Counted from the stretch's first letter, positions 10,371-19,091 are shown. The stretch: DNA of 28,420 nucleotides from HGM04593 sp045592125 (GCA_045592125.1 JAZNUE010000010.1:1-28420), one strand, 5' to 3'. A program made the numbers and translations. The notes: generated by a model from the letters alone, not told the origin.

Positions 10371-12545
10371 TTATAGCTTGTCTTCTGGTTTTGTCGGGTC
10401 GTTAATTACCGATGTTGGTACTATCTCAAGGTAGTCCTGGTTGAACTCGTTGAGATTTCCTGGTTCCATAACGTCCTTGAAACGCAGCCAGTGGTTGCCA
10501 CGGTCGAGGCGGAATGTGCCTACAATCTTCCTGATGGCTAGGACTGACTCGCGCATGCTCTGTTTATCCTTTGTGAGGTGGCAGCTTGCAGGCGCTTTCA
10601 TAAAGCCGCGGTTGCGCATTGCCTTGTCATTCTCGTCAATCTCCTCTTCGGTCATGCCGCTTTCATCGAACCAGCCGATAAGGTTCTGGTTCTCTGCGGT
10701 GTTGCGCATGTCTACGGGGATGCCGCAAATCTTGCCGTCAAGATAGAACTGGGCAATACCGCGGGCGTTGCTCTGTCCGAAACCGAAACGGATCTCGTAG
10801 GTTCCTGCAGGGACGTATGGCAGGCGGTACTCAAAGTCATACTTTCCGGTAACGAGCATCTCGTCGCCCATGTAGTTTACGTAGCCGCCAAGACCTGTTG
10901 AGTGAGGACGGAGGTAGTATACGTGCGAGTCGGTGTTGTTAATCCTGAGTCGTGTTGAGAAACCGTCGGGGATGTATGTAAGTGTATACTGGTCCTGCTG
11001 TGCCCAGCGTACGCCGTTGTTTGTCCATTCTGGGAAGATTGATGTGATGTCCCAGCGCATGCGCTCCCTTAGCACGTTGCCGGCCATCTCGTCCTCGTTG
11101 TAGATGAGAATCTTGTCAATTGTGTGGAGGATGCCGTTTGTGGACTCCTGGACGAACTTCTCTTCGCCAAGGCGTCTCTGTGTTGTCTGCTCGTCCTCGA
11201 TTACTATATTCAGGTGGTACTCCATGTTGGGGTTGTTGCAGCGTGTGCCGTTGTCCTGGGCGTAGTTGATAACAAGCTGCTGGCTGAGTACGCTTGATTC
11301 TGCTGAGCCGTATGGAGTGTATGACGAGCTGTTCCTGAAAGGCCTGGTTACCTTTATCATTGTATATGGCAGCATTGTCTCGAAGTAGTCGTAGCGGTCA
11401 TACGTTGTAGGGAGGTTTACCTCGGAATTGAAGTCCTTGTGGTCGTATCCGTACATGATGAATCCGCCGCTGCCCTTTGACGAGCTGTAGAGGAGCTTGC
11501 GGTCAATGATGTGGTATGAGACAAACTTGTAGAGAGGGTTCTCCGGGTTGCTGTACTTTCCTATTATGTCGTCGTCGCATGGGTACCACTCGCGAGCGAA
11601 TGTCTCAAGGTCCTCAATGCTCTGGATTGACATGCCCAGGTGGTTCTTTGTGGGGTCGGCCAGCAGGTTGTCGCTTTCAATGAGGAGTGTGTACTTCTGC
11701 TTATGCTCTACTGGATATGGCGGTTTCTGGCTGCCCTGTGTCTCAAAAGAAGGACCGTAGAGGGTGTTGTCGTAGTCGGGGTCAATCTCATATATCTTGA
11801 GCACCTCGTCAAGGCCTGTGGCCTTGATTGCTTCAGACATTATGCTGAAACCTGAATGTTGCCCGATGAGCTCGCCTGTGTCCTTGTCCGACGGGCTGAG
11901 CACGCCGTTGATTACCTGCACGTATCCGTTCTCCATCTCAAGGTCGGCCTCGATGATGAGCACGCTGTTGTTAAGGCGTGGGTATACACGGCCTGTAATG
12001 GTGTCGAGGTATGTAGATATAAGGGTGGAGCGGTGGTTCATGGTGCTCATAGGGAAACCGCCGTTCGAACTGATGTCGGTTGTCATGTAACCCATCTCAA
12101 TGATGTGGTTCTTTGCTATCACGGTTGCCATGCTGTCGCTCAGTTCCTCAAGGTAGGGCGATGTTATGCCTGTCCTGTGGATGGGGTGTGTGGGGTCCTG
12201 GCTGTTGAGCTCTACGCTTTCGATGTATTTGTCGTACTCGCTCTGCAGATACGTCTCTATAGCCTTGTTTGTCGGTGCGAAGCAGGTGTAAGAGCCATAG
12301 GTAGAGAGGGTCTTCAGCAGAGTGCCCGATGACTGCTTGCCAATCCTTGCCTTTGAGAGGATTTCGGCGAAATGGCTGAACCTGTCGGGGTTGTTCTCAA
12401 GATAGGTGGAAATCAACTCGCCCTTGAATGTAAAGCGGTTCTCCATAGGTACTTCGTCGTCGCATGAGACGAATGCAAGGCTGGAGAAGGCGGCCAAGGC
12501 TGCCAGTGTCCATGTCCTTAAACTTTTTGTGAATGCTTTTTTCAT
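10371..12545 (-). CDS. FAS1 (fasciclin)-domain surface lipoprotein, copy B
   Basis: This 724-residue lipoprotein has the lipobox FVSC with C28, followed by DDEVPME, suggesting outer-surface export. It is collinear with the paralog at 6060-8147, and the first hundred mature residues are strongly conserved between them (for example STYGSYTCFAPTN). There are two FAS1-like domains (about 38-225, ending NGYVQVINGVLSP, and about 235-480, ending NGILHTIDKILIY). A C-terminal beta-rich region follows (PAGTYEIRFGFGQ, FYLDGKICGIPVD, HWLRFKD). Copy B is longer mainly through insertions in the FAS1 regions. Its function is unknown; adhesion, matrix or ligand binding at the cell surface is inferred from the fold. 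A good promoter lies upstream and a hairpin downstream, so it can be an independent unit. Confidence 0.88.
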   Translation of the reverse strand: MKKAFTKSLRTWTLAALAAFSSLAFVSCDDEVPMENRFTFKGELISTYLENNPDRFSHFAEILSKARIGKQSSGTLLKTLSTYGSYTCFAPTNKAIETYLQSEYDKYIESVELNSQDPTHPIHRTGITSPYLEELSDSMATVIAKNHIIEMGYMTTDISSNGGFPMSTMNHRSTLISTYLDTITGRVYPRLNNSVLIIEADLEMENGYVQVINGVLSPSDKDTGELIGQHSGFSIMSEAIKATGLDEVLKIYEIDPDYDNTLYGPSFETQGSQKPPYPVEHKQKYTLLIESDNLLADPTKNHLGMSIQSIEDLETFAREWYPCDDDIIGKYSNPENPLYKFVSYHIIDRKLLYSSSKGSGGFIMYGYDHKDFNSEVNLPTTYDRYDYFETMLPYTMIKVTRPFRNSSSYTPYGSAESSVLSQQLVINYAQDNGTRCNNPNMEYHLNIVIEDEQTTQRRLGEEKFVQESTNGILHTIDKILIYNEDEMAGNVLRERMRWDITSIFPEWTNNGVRWAQQDQYTLTYIPDGFSTRLRINNTDSHVYYLRPHSTGLGGYVNYMGDEMLVTGKYDFEYRLPYVPAGTYEIRFGFGQSNARGIAQFYLDGKICGIPVDMRNTAENQNLIGWFDESGMTEEEIDENDKAMRNRGFMKAPASCHLTKDKQSMRESVLAIRKIVGTFRLDRGNHWLRFKDVMEPGNLNEFNQDYLEIVPTSVINDPTKPEDKL

Positions 12546-12613
12546 ATTAGTTATTATAAGTTTATTTTGTTTGCTTGGGTTTTGCTTGGCATTAATAATT
12601 TATTATTAATTCT

Positions 12614-12643
12614 CAAAATTACTTATATTTTTTGTATTCCAAA
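12614..12643 (-). promoter_or_regulatory. Promoter for FAS1 lipoprotein copy B
   Basis: Read on the minus strand, TTTG (12643-12640) is followed after 18 bases by TAATTTTG (12621-12614). This matches the Bacteroidetes -33/-7 arrangement, with the start of transcription expected about 60 bases before the gene. Confidence 0.6.
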
Positions 12644-12778
12644 AGTTTTTCATTCTTTTTTCCTTTTTTGCATATGTTAAATGTGATTCAACTGCCTTTT
12701 TCAGTGCTTTCAATGGGTCAAATTGGTGTGATTTGCATTTTTTAGCTATAATTCCGTCAAAATATTCCCTTAAAAGTA

Positions 12779-12807
12779 TTGTGTGTTATAAAATGGTTGT
12801 ATATTTG
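12779..12807 (+). promoter_or_regulatory. Promoter for rubrerythrin
   Basis: TTG at 12779-12781 and TATATTTG at 12800-12807 are separated by 18 bases, fitting the -33/-7 pattern. The gene starts about 79 bases after the -7 box. Confidence 0.6.
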
Positions 12808-12885
12808 CAATGATTTCAGAAATGAAATCGAAACCAGTAATAATAAAAGGAAATATTTTAACGGCTTAAATTAAATTATACGATT

Positions 12886-13428
12886 ATGAAAAAGTTCATT
12901 TGTTCAGTTTGTGGTTATATACATGAAGGTGATTCGGCTCCTGAGCGTTGTCCAATGTGCAAGGTCCCTGCCGAGAAGTTCAATGAGTTGCAGGAAGGTC
13001 CAATCCAGTTTGTGCAGGAGCATGTGATCGGTGTGGCCAAGGGGTGTGATGAGCAGATGATTGCGGACCTTAACAACCATTTCATAGGTGAGTGCACTGA
13101 GGTTGGAATGTACCTTGCAATGAGCCGCCAGGCCGACCGTGAGGGCTATCCCGAGATTGCCGAGGCCTTTAAGCGCTATGCATGGGAAGAGGCTGAGCAC
13201 GCTGCAAGGTTTGCCGAACTGCTTGGCGACTGTGTCTGGGATACAAAGACAAACCTTGAGAAGCGCATGAATGCCGAGGCTGAGGCGAACAGCGACAAGT
13301 ACCGCATTGCAAAGCGTGCTAAGGAACTGGACCTCGACGCTATCCACGATACAGTACATGAGATGGCGAAGGACGAGGCGCGTCACGGCAAGGGCTTCGA
13401 GGGCCTGTTCAACCGCTACTTCAAGTAA
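12886..13428 (+). CDS. Rubrerythrin with N-terminal rubredoxin domain (reverse type)
   Basis: This 180-residue non-haem iron protein probably reduces hydrogen peroxide and protects an anaerobe from oxidative stress. A rubredoxin-type iron site is formed by C6, C9, C22 and C25, at the N-terminus rather than the C-terminus. The ferritin-like four-helix domain follows, with the diiron ligand motifs EEAEH near 64 and DEARH near 163. Domain order defines the reverse rubrerythrin group common in anaerobes; electrons normally come from an NAD(P)H:rubredoxin-type reductase, which is not encoded nearby. The gene stands alone between its own promoter and hairpins. Confidence 0.94.
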   Translation: MKKFICSVCGYIHEGDSAPERCPMCKVPAEKFNELQEGPIQFVQEHVIGVAKGCDEQMIADLNNHFIGECTEVGMYLAMSRQADREGYPEIAEAFKRYAWEEAEHAARFAELLGDCVWDTKTNLEKRMNAEAEANSDKYRIAKRAKELDLDAIHDTVHEMAKDEARHGKGFEGLFNRYFK

Positions 13429-13439
13429 TTGATACAGAA

Positions 13440-13473
13440 ATCCCCGGAGTACCGGGCAGGAAACTCCGGGGAT
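13440..13473 (+). terminator. Hairpin after rubrerythrin
   Basis: ATCCCCGGAGT and ACTCCGGGGAT form an 11-bp GC-rich stem with a 12-base loop, 11 bases after the stop. The T tract is lacking, so termination may be partial; a second hairpin lies downstream. Confidence 0.6.
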
Positions 13474-13584
13474 ACAAGGATATATACTTTCAGCAATACA
13501 GCAGCTAAGAAAAAAGTAAAAGATTGACCTACAGTGAATTCATAGTAATTGTTTTAGTAGATAAATAGTGTTTTAAATGTGTTT

Positions 13585-13624
13585 CGCGCCGGCCGTAGTG
13601 ATTACGCCCGGCGCGGTTTCTTTT
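13585..13624 (+). terminator. GC-rich hairpin with T tract
   Basis: CGCGCCGG (13585-13592) pairs with CCGGCGCG (13608-13615), followed by GTTTCTTTT. It is oriented to stop plus-strand transcription before the convergent gene at 13679-14053. The 110 bases between this hairpin and the previous one contain no gene that I can support. Confidence 0.65.
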
Positions 13625-13678
13625 AGGCTGGGGAGGGAGAGGTCTGCAGGGGCAAAGAGGGCGGCGGGCTCTTTTCTC

Positions 13679-14053
13679 TTACTTAAGGAATACAAAGTAG
13701 ACGGCAAGCACTAGGAATACAACTGCTACCAGGTGGTTCCACTGCAGGGTCTCGCCCTTGAAGAGTACCGATACGATGACGCCGAAGACAAGGCATGATA
13801 TTACTTCCTGAATGACTTTAAGCTGTACTAGCGAGAATGGGCCGCCGTTTATCTCGGAGCCTATCCTGTTGGCGGGGATAAGGAACGAGTACTCAAGCAG
13901 GGCTACGCACCAGCTTATGAGCACTATAAGCACTATTGAGGTGTTGGGCGAGATGATTTTCATGTCCTGCAGCTTGAGGTTGCCGTACCAGGCCAGTGTC
14001 ATGAAACTGTTTGAGATGATGAGCAGGACCAGTGTTAGGATAATTTTAGTCAT
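13679..14053 (-). CDS. DUF486 / DMT-family small membrane protein
   Basis: This 124-residue integral membrane protein has four predicted helices, at about 4-24, 38-60, 80-102 and 107-123. The segment FSLVQLKVIQEVI before the third helix and the ETLQWNHLVAV segment at the start of the fourth are characteristic of the DUF486 group, which is related to the drug/metabolite transporter superfamily. The transported substrate, if any, is unknown. It begins 12 bases after the ttcA stop and is most likely co-transcribed with it, although no functional link is evident. Confidence 0.88.
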   Translation of the reverse strand: MTKIILTLVLLIISNSFMTLAWYGNLKLQDMKIISPNTSIVLIVLISWCVALLEYSFLIPANRIGSEINGGPFSLVQLKVIQEVISCLVFGVIVSVLFKGETLQWNHLVAVVFLVLAVYFVFLK

Positions 14054-14065
14054 TGTTGTATATTT

Positions 14066-14821
14066 TTACTGTTTCTTCTCAATTTTTGGAGGCAGGAGAC
14101 CGGCCTGTATGTTGCTCATGGCGCCCCACAGGCTGTAGCGTGCCTCGGGGTTGAGCGTCTCAAGGCTCGCGAGCAGCTCTTTCATGGCCCTGCGGTTTGA
14201 ATCGTTCTCGTAAGGGCAGTTCTTTTCCTGCGGCGGGAAATTGCTTTCTTTGGCATATCTCTCTACGTCACTTTCGCTTACGAGGCACAGCGGGCGTATT
14301 ATTGACATTGGGAACTTTTCCATTTGCATAACAGGCGACATGGCGCTGAATGCTCCCTGGAATGTCATGTTCATGAGCATGGTCTCTATGAAGTCGTCCA
14401 TGTTGTGTCCAAGTGCTATCTTGTTGCAGCCTATTTCCTGCGCAAGCGTGAAGAGTGCCTTGCGGCGGTTCCATGAACAGAGGAAGCAGGGCGACTTGCG
14501 GGTGTCGGTGCTGGCGTCGAAACCGCTCTCAATGATGTGCAGCTCCACCCCGAGCGATGTGCAGAGCTCTTTCAGGAACACGATGTCGGCCTTGTAAGGG
14601 ATGTTTACCATTGTTACGTGCGCTGCGGCAATCCTTATGCTGGGCCTGTGTATGCGGCTGCGCTCCGCCATAAGCTGCAGGAGGGTGAGCGAGTCCTTGC
14701 CGCCGGAAAGGGCGACGAGTATGTGGTCGCCCTCCTCAAGCATGGAGTACCCTAATGTGGCGCGTCCGAACTGCTTGCTAATGCGTCTGTAGAGTTTCTG
14801 CTGCTCTGTGAATGTTGCCAT
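14066..14821 (-). CDS. ttcA: tRNA 2-thiocytidine biosynthesis protein TtcA-like
   Basis: This 251-residue enzyme is predicted to thiolate cytidine 32 of certain tRNAs using ATP and an iron-sulfur cluster. The PP-loop SGGKDS is at residues 39-44. The CxxC pair C112 and C115 (PCFLCSWNRR) and a third cysteine, C202 (EKNCPYEN), fit the three cluster ligands known from TtcA. The GHNMDDFIETMLMN segment at about 138-151 is also typical. The protein is shorter than the Escherichia coli enzyme, so a related tRNA thiolase of the TtcA/TuiA group cannot be excluded. It is the first gene of a two-gene minus-strand unit. Confidence 0.9.
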   Translation of the reverse strand: MATFTEQQKLYRRISKQFGRATLGYSMLEEGDHILVALSGGKDSLTLLQLMAERSRIHRPSIRIAAAHVTMVNIPYKADIVFLKELCTSLGVELHIIESGFDASTDTRKSPCFLCSWNRRKALFTLAQEIGCNKIALGHNMDDFIETMLMNMTFQGAFSAMSPVMQMEKFPMSIIRPLCLVSESDVERYAKESNFPPQEKNCPYENDSNRRAMKELLASLETLNPEARYSLWGAMSNIQAGLLPPKIEKKQ

Positions 14822-15037
14822 TGCCTGCTCTGCGTTCTTGCGGCGCGAAGTTAATGAAAATCGCTCATTCTGCGTGCGTGCCGCTGCTGTTTTCTTTGTA
14901 CTGGCCTCTATTTTCCTGGCATTTTCCTGGCTGTGCTTTGCCGTGATGGCCGATTCATGATGTGGCCGGACTTATATGGGCTCAGGCTAAATTATATAAA
15001 AATATAGTGTTTTTATGCGATTGTTATGAAATCTTTG

Positions 15038-15045
15038 TATATTTG
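15038..15045 (+). promoter_or_regulatory. Candidate -7 box upstream of the PD40 gene
   Basis: TATATTTG lies 27 bases before the start codon and matches TAnnTTTG. The -33 region is only T-rich. If used, the 5' leader would be about 15-20 bases. Confidence 0.4.
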
Positions 15046-15071
15046 CTATATCTAGTCGAAATAGGGAACAG

Positions 15072-16499
15072 ATGAAAAGATTTTTCTTTACGGTAATTAT
15101 AGCCTTTCTTTCGATGGCGGCAGTGCCGCAGTCAAGGGGTGCGCTCAAGAAACTATTTGAGCAGGGCTGCTTTGAAGAGGCGAAGGAGATGGCGGCGAAA
15201 CTGCTCAGGAAATCGCCTAAGAATAGCGAATACTGCTACTGGTATGCAGCGTCGTGCATTGAGACTGGCGATACTGCAGACGTGCGGGAGATGCTGGAGT
15301 TTGCGGCCTCGCGCAAGATTTCCGGTGCGCACCGTTATCTTGGGGACTATCATTATGGCAAGGAGAACTATCCTGTCGCGATAGGGTGTTACGAAGAGTT
15401 CCTTGAGAATGCCAAGGACGATTCGCTGCGCATTGCCGTCTCGCGTAAGGTGCAGCTGGCCAGCAACATAAGGCGCATGGTGATGAACACTGGCAAGGTG
15501 TGTGTTGTAGACAGCCTTGTGGTTGCAGAGGATGAGTTCCTCTCGGCCTACAGGCTCAGCGGCGATGTGGGAGTAGTCACAAGCAATGCTGACTATTTCG
15601 GCGATACTTCCCTGCCTGGATATCTCAACGAGACCGAGCGTGGAATGGACATTTTTTTTTCCGATAATGACGAGTACAATGATTCCCTGATGAAACTCTA
15701 CCGCAGTTCCAAGGTTGCGGGAGAGTGGGGCACTCCTGTACGGCTTGCGGGCATTGAGACTCATGGCAATGACGACTACCCGTTCATGAGTGCCGACGGC
15801 GTAACGCTTTACTTTGCCAGCGACGGAGACGGCTCTATTGGCGGCTATGACATATTCATGACGCGCCTAGATACGGAGAGCGGGCGTTTCCTGCGCCCCG
15901 ACAATATTGGAATGCCATTCAATTCAACGGCAAACGACTATATGCTCGTGATTGACGAGGTGGCCGGTCTCGGGTGGTTTGCCACGGACCGTAACCAGCC
16001 CGAAGGGCTTGTGTGCGTATATGTGTTCGTGCCTGGCGAAGGCAGGGAGAAATATGACTCCGAGGCACTTGGCTTTGAGGGCATGCTGCCCTATGCAAGG
16101 CTCTCATCGGTTGCGGCTACGCAGGGTGACGGGAGCGCGCTGCGCAAGGCCCGCATGCAGCTTGCGATGATGCTTTATGCCGATACTGGCGGCCCGGTTG
16201 AGGGTGACTTCCGCTTTACGGTTGATGACACGCGTGACTATACCAGGCTTTCCGACTTCAAGAGCGCTGAGGCCAGCAAGATGTTTGCCGGGCTGCTGGA
16301 GCGCAGGAAACAGCACGATAGCGACATTGCAGCGCTTGAGCAGCTGCGCGACAAGTACTCATCGGCCGGCACGGCGCAGAAACAGAAGATGAGCGCCGAG
16401 ATTCTGCGCCTTGAGGCGAAGGTTGAGGAGGAGCAGCATGCTCTTGAGAGGATGGAACTGGATGTAAGGAGAATTGAACAGGAGAAATTGTATAAGTAA
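15072..16499 (+). CDS. Exported TPR and PD40 (WD40-like) repeat protein
   Basis: This 475-residue protein has a Sec signal peptide (about 1-23). Residues 25-115 form helical TPR-like repeats (CYWYAASCIETGD, AHRYLGDYHYGKENYPVAIGCYEEFL). PD40-type beta-propeller strands are clearest at 233-267 (DDYPFMSADGVTLYFASDGD, then GGYDIFMTR). The last 75 residues are a charged coiled coil. This TPR-plus-PD40 order is typical of Bacteroidetes periplasmic proteins that also carry an OmpA domain, but no OmpA domain is present here. Its role is unknown; an envelope scaffold is inferred. It lies 27 bases before nfeD and may be in the same operon. Confidence 0.75.
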   Translation: MKRFFFTVIIAFLSMAAVPQSRGALKKLFEQGCFEEAKEMAAKLLRKSPKNSEYCYWYAASCIETGDTADVREMLEFAASRKISGAHRYLGDYHYGKENYPVAIGCYEEFLENAKDDSLRIAVSRKVQLASNIRRMVMNTGKVCVVDSLVVAEDEFLSAYRLSGDVGVVTSNADYFGDTSLPGYLNETERGMDIFFSDNDEYNDSLMKLYRSSKVAGEWGTPVRLAGIETHGNDDYPFMSADGVTLYFASDGDGSIGGYDIFMTRLDTESGRFLRPDNIGMPFNSTANDYMLVIDEVAGLGWFATDRNQPEGLVCVYVFVPGEGREKYDSEALGFEGMLPYARLSSVAATQGDGSALRKARMQLAMMLYADTGGPVEGDFRFTVDDTRDYTRLSDFKSAEASKMFAGLLERRKQHDSDIAALEQLRDKYSSAGTAQKQKMSAEILRLEAKVEEEQHALERMELDVRRIEQEKLYK

Positions 16500-16526
16500 C
16501 AAGCTTCTTAAATAACATCTGATAAT

Positions 16527-16997
16527 ATGGATATTCTAGTAACAGTATTTTTGGTTTTGCTTGCGGCCTTGCTGCTTACGCTTGAGGTGGCGCTGATACC
16601 TGGTTTCGGTGTTGCCGGAATGCTTGGAGTGCTTGCTATGGCAGGCTCGGTGTTCTATGCCTTCTATGCGATTGGATATGTTGCGGGCTGGATAACAGTG
16701 CTTACATCGGTACTGATGTGCATTGCGCTCTTCTTGTGGGCGCTTTACGGAAAGTCGCTAGACAGGCTGGCGCTGAAGAAGAAGATAAACTCTACGGTGA
16801 AAGAGGACGAGGGAGCGGGTCTAAAGCCCGGCGACCGCGGTGTGGCAAAGACTCGCCTTGCGCTCATTGGCGAGGCCTATTTTGGCGGCAATGTGGTTGA
16901 GGTGAAGTCCGAGGGCGGTTTCATCAACGAGAACGAGGAGATTGAAATCATACGTATCTCGGGCAATGCCATATATGTAGAGAAGGTAAGTAAGTGA
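16527..16997 (+). CDS. Short NfeD-family membrane protein
   Basis: This 156-residue protein has three closely packed hydrophobic helices (about 3-25, 30-50 and 52-75) and a soluble C-terminal OB-fold of about 75 residues (LKPGDRGVAKTRLALIGEAYFGGNVVEV). It belongs to the short NfeD class without the N-terminal serine protease domain. NfeD proteins are regular genetic partners of flotillin-like proteins and are thought to act with them in membrane microdomains. Here the stop lies 53 bases before the most likely floA start, supporting that pairing. Confidence 0.88.
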   Translation: MDILVTVFLVLLAALLLTLEVALIPGFGVAGMLGVLAMAGSVFYAFYAIGYVAGWITVLTSVLMCIALFLWALYGKSLDRLALKKKINSTVKEDEGAGLKPGDRGVAKTRLALIGEAYFGGNVVEVKSEGGFINENEEIEIIRISGNAIYVEKVSK

Positions 16998-17050
16998 ATT
17001 GTAGAATTGTGGGCGCAGACCCGAATGTTATATCTTTTATTTTAAGTATT

Positions 17051-18019
17051 ATGAATCCGGATAACATCTATTTGGTTGCAGGCTCGGCTATTGTCGCCTT
17101 GCTCCTGCTGGTGGCATTCTTCCACTATGTCCCGTTCGTCCTTTGGCTCTCGGCCAAAGTGTCGGGAGTGCAAATCTCTCTGCTTCAGCTATTCCTCATG
17201 CGCATACGTAATGTGCCGCCTTCGGTAATAGTGCAGGCGATGATTGAGGCCCACAAGGCGGGCCTTGAGAACATTACGCGCGACAGCCTTGAGGCACACT
17301 ATCTTGCTGGCGGTAATGTGGAGAGGGTAGTGCATGCCCTTGTCTCGGCGTCAAAGGCAAATATTGAGCTTACTTTCCAGATGGCAACTGCCATTGACCT
17401 GGCAGGCCGCGACGTGTTCGAGGCCGTGCAGATGTCGGTTAACCCTAAGGTTATCGATACGCCTCATGTTACGGCTGTGGCCAAGGATGGTATACAGCTC
17501 ATTGCCATCGCGCGTGTTACTGTGCGTGCCAACATAAAGCGTCTTGTCGGTGGTGCCGGAGAGGATACTGTGCTTGCACGTGTGGGCGAGGGTATCGTTT
17601 CTTCAATAGGCTCGTCGGAGAACCACAAGGCGGTGCTTGAGAACCCCGATTCGATATCAAAGCTCGTGCTCAGCAAGGGTCTTGACGCTGGTACCGCATT
17701 CGAGATTCTCTCTATTGACATTGCCGACATTGATATAGGCAAGAACATTGGCGCTGCGCTGCAGATTGACCAGGCCAATGCCGACAAGAACATTGCCCAG
17801 GCAAAGGCCGAGGAGCGCCGCGCTATGGCTGTGGCCCTTGAGCAGGAGAACAAGGCCCGCGCCCAGGAGGCCCGCGCTCATGTGATTGAGGCCGAGGCCG
17901 AGGTGCCCAAGGCTATGGCGGAGGCCTTCCGCACAGGCAACCTTGGCATTATGGACTACTACCGCATGAAGAACATTCAGGCCGACACTGCTATGCGCGA
18001 CAATATCGCCAAGGAGTGA
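17051..18019 (+). CDS. floA: Flotillin-like protein FloA
   Basis: This 322-residue protein is a bacterial flotillin that organises membrane microdomains. A membrane-inserted hydrophobic segment at about 5-25 is followed by the SPFH/band 7 region (LWLSAKVSGVQISLLQLFLMRIRNVPPS onwards, split by the family's conserved spacing). An EA-rich coiled coil lies at about 225-290 (AQAKAEERRAMA, EAEAEVPKAMAEAFR), and the end is YYRMKNIQADTAMRDNI. I chose ATG 17051, giving MNPDNIYLV, because FloA proteins begin a few residues before the hydrophobic segment. A GTG at 16994 would add 19 polar residues and overlap nfeD, which is less likely. Confidence 0.93.
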   Translation: MNPDNIYLVAGSAIVALLLLVAFFHYVPFVLWLSAKVSGVQISLLQLFLMRIRNVPPSVIVQAMIEAHKAGLENITRDSLEAHYLAGGNVERVVHALVSASKANIELTFQMATAIDLAGRDVFEAVQMSVNPKVIDTPHVTAVAKDGIQLIAIARVTVRANIKRLVGGAGEDTVLARVGEGIVSSIGSSENHKAVLENPDSISKLVLSKGLDAGTAFEILSIDIADIDIGKNIGAALQIDQANADKNIAQAKAEERRAMAVALEQENKARAQEARAHVIEAEAEVPKAMAEAFRTGNLGIMDYYRMKNIQADTAMRDNIAKE

Positions 18020-18073
18020 ACCTTGGGGCCCTGCGGGTGTTTATATGTTGATGTTGGACTAAACAATTGAATT

Positions 18074-18946
18074 ATGAAACGTTATTTTGCGCCCTCGGAA
18101 CTGCTTATTGAATCGGACGGGGCAATATATCATCTGGGAGTGAAGCCCGGACAGCTGGCAAGCAAGGTTATACTGGTGGGTGACCCTAACCGTGTGCCCA
18201 AAGTGGCCGCTTTCTTCGACTCGCAGGAGTGTGATGTGAGTGCGCGCGAGTTCCGTACAATAACCGGAACATACAAGGGCAAGCGCATTACTGTTGTGGG
18301 CACCGGAATCGGGTGCGATAATATTGACATTGTTGTCAACGAGCTCGACGCGCTTGCCAACATAGACTTTGAGACCCGCCTGGAGAAGGATGAGCCTCGC
18401 CAGCTTGAAATGGTGCGCATTGGTACCTGTGGAGGATTGCAGGAGAACACGCCCATCGGCTCATTCATATGCTCGCAGAAGTCTGTGGGTTTCGACGGGC
18501 TGCTGAACTTCTATGCAGGGCGTAACGAGGTATGTGACCTTCCGTTTGAGGAGGCTCTCAAGAAGCACCTCTGCTGGTCGCCGCTGCTATGCGCGCCTTA
18601 CACGGTTCCTGCCGACAAGGAACTGGTTGAGCGCATTGCCAAGGATGACATGGTGCGTGGCGTAACTATCTCCTGCGGCGGTTTCTTCGGTCCCCAGGGG
18701 CGCCGCCTGCGTGTTCCTTTGGCATTTCCCAGGCAGAACGAGCTTGTGGAGTCCTTTGAGTATGAGGGGCAGCGTATAACTAACTTCGAGATGGAAAGCT
18801 CTGCGCTGGCAGGCCTTTCGGCCCTTATGGGGCACAAGGCGGTAACGGTGTGCCTTGTCATTGCTAACCGCAGGGAAAAGGAGGCCAATATCGACTATAA
18901 TGCCAAGATGAACGAGCTTATTGAGACTGTGCTCGAGAGGATTTGA
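18074..18946 (+). CDS. udp: Nucleoside phosphorylase (uridine phosphorylase-like)
   Basis: This 290-residue enzyme probably cleaves uridine or a related nucleoside with phosphate to give base and ribose 1-phosphate. The phosphate-binding motif GDPNR is at 36-40. VVGTGIGCDN at 74-83 and RIGTCGG at 115-121 are typical of the PNP/UDP family. NFEMESSALAG near 238-248 carries the conserved Met-Glu pair that binds ribose. The exact base specificity cannot be read from the sequence. With Udk at 1218-1826, it suggests active pyrimidine salvage. It follows floA by 54 bases. Confidence 0.9.
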   Translation: MKRYFAPSELLIESDGAIYHLGVKPGQLASKVILVGDPNRVPKVAAFFDSQECDVSAREFRTITGTYKGKRITVVGTGIGCDNIDIVVNELDALANIDFETRLEKDEPRQLEMVRIGTCGGLQENTPIGSFICSQKSVGFDGLLNFYAGRNEVCDLPFEEALKKHLCWSPLLCAPYTVPADKELVERIAKDDMVRGVTISCGGFFGPQGRRLRVPLAFPRQNELVESFEYEGQRITNFEMESSALAGLSALMGHKAVTVCLVIANRREKEANIDYNAKMNELIETVLERI

Positions 18947-18961
18947 CCAGCACCGGGAAAA

Positions 18962-19021
18962 AGAGATTCCCTGTCGTTTTGCCGCATTTCCCGTTCTGCT
19001 CCGCTATGCCAGGGTGACAAT
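18962..19021. repeat. Diverged dispersed intergenic repeat
   Basis: AGAGATTCC at the left and AGGGTGACAA at the right, with a CTGCTCCGCTATGCC segment between, resemble the repeat modules at 203-265 and 10258-10294. It lies just after the phosphorylase stop. Confidence 0.45.
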
Positions 19022-19053
19022 TGCACATTATCAGTTTTCTTCAAGTTTTCTTC

Positions 19054-19087
19054 AAGAAAAGAGGCCCGCGGGCCTCTTTTCTTTTAA
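19054..19087 (+). terminator. Strong rho-independent terminator after udp
   Basis: Bases 19054-19083 are a perfect 30-base palindrome centred on GCCCGCGGGC, with a T-rich 3' side (TTTTCTTTT). It ends the plus-strand run that begins at 15072. Confidence 0.85.
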
Positions 19088-19091
19088 ATGG

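Larger units (their letters stand above)
12546..12885. other. AT-rich divergent promoter region
   Basis: This 340-base gene-free stretch separates the minus-strand FAS1 gene from plus-strand rubrerythrin and is markedly richer in A and T than its surroundings. It holds one promoter candidate for each side. I see no RNA gene or other repeat in it. Confidence 0.6.

Noticed and set aside
16994..17050. GTG start for FloA that would overlap nfeD
   Set aside because: The extra 19 residues are polar and absent from typical FloA proteins, which start just before the hydrophobic segment; ATG 17051 fits better.
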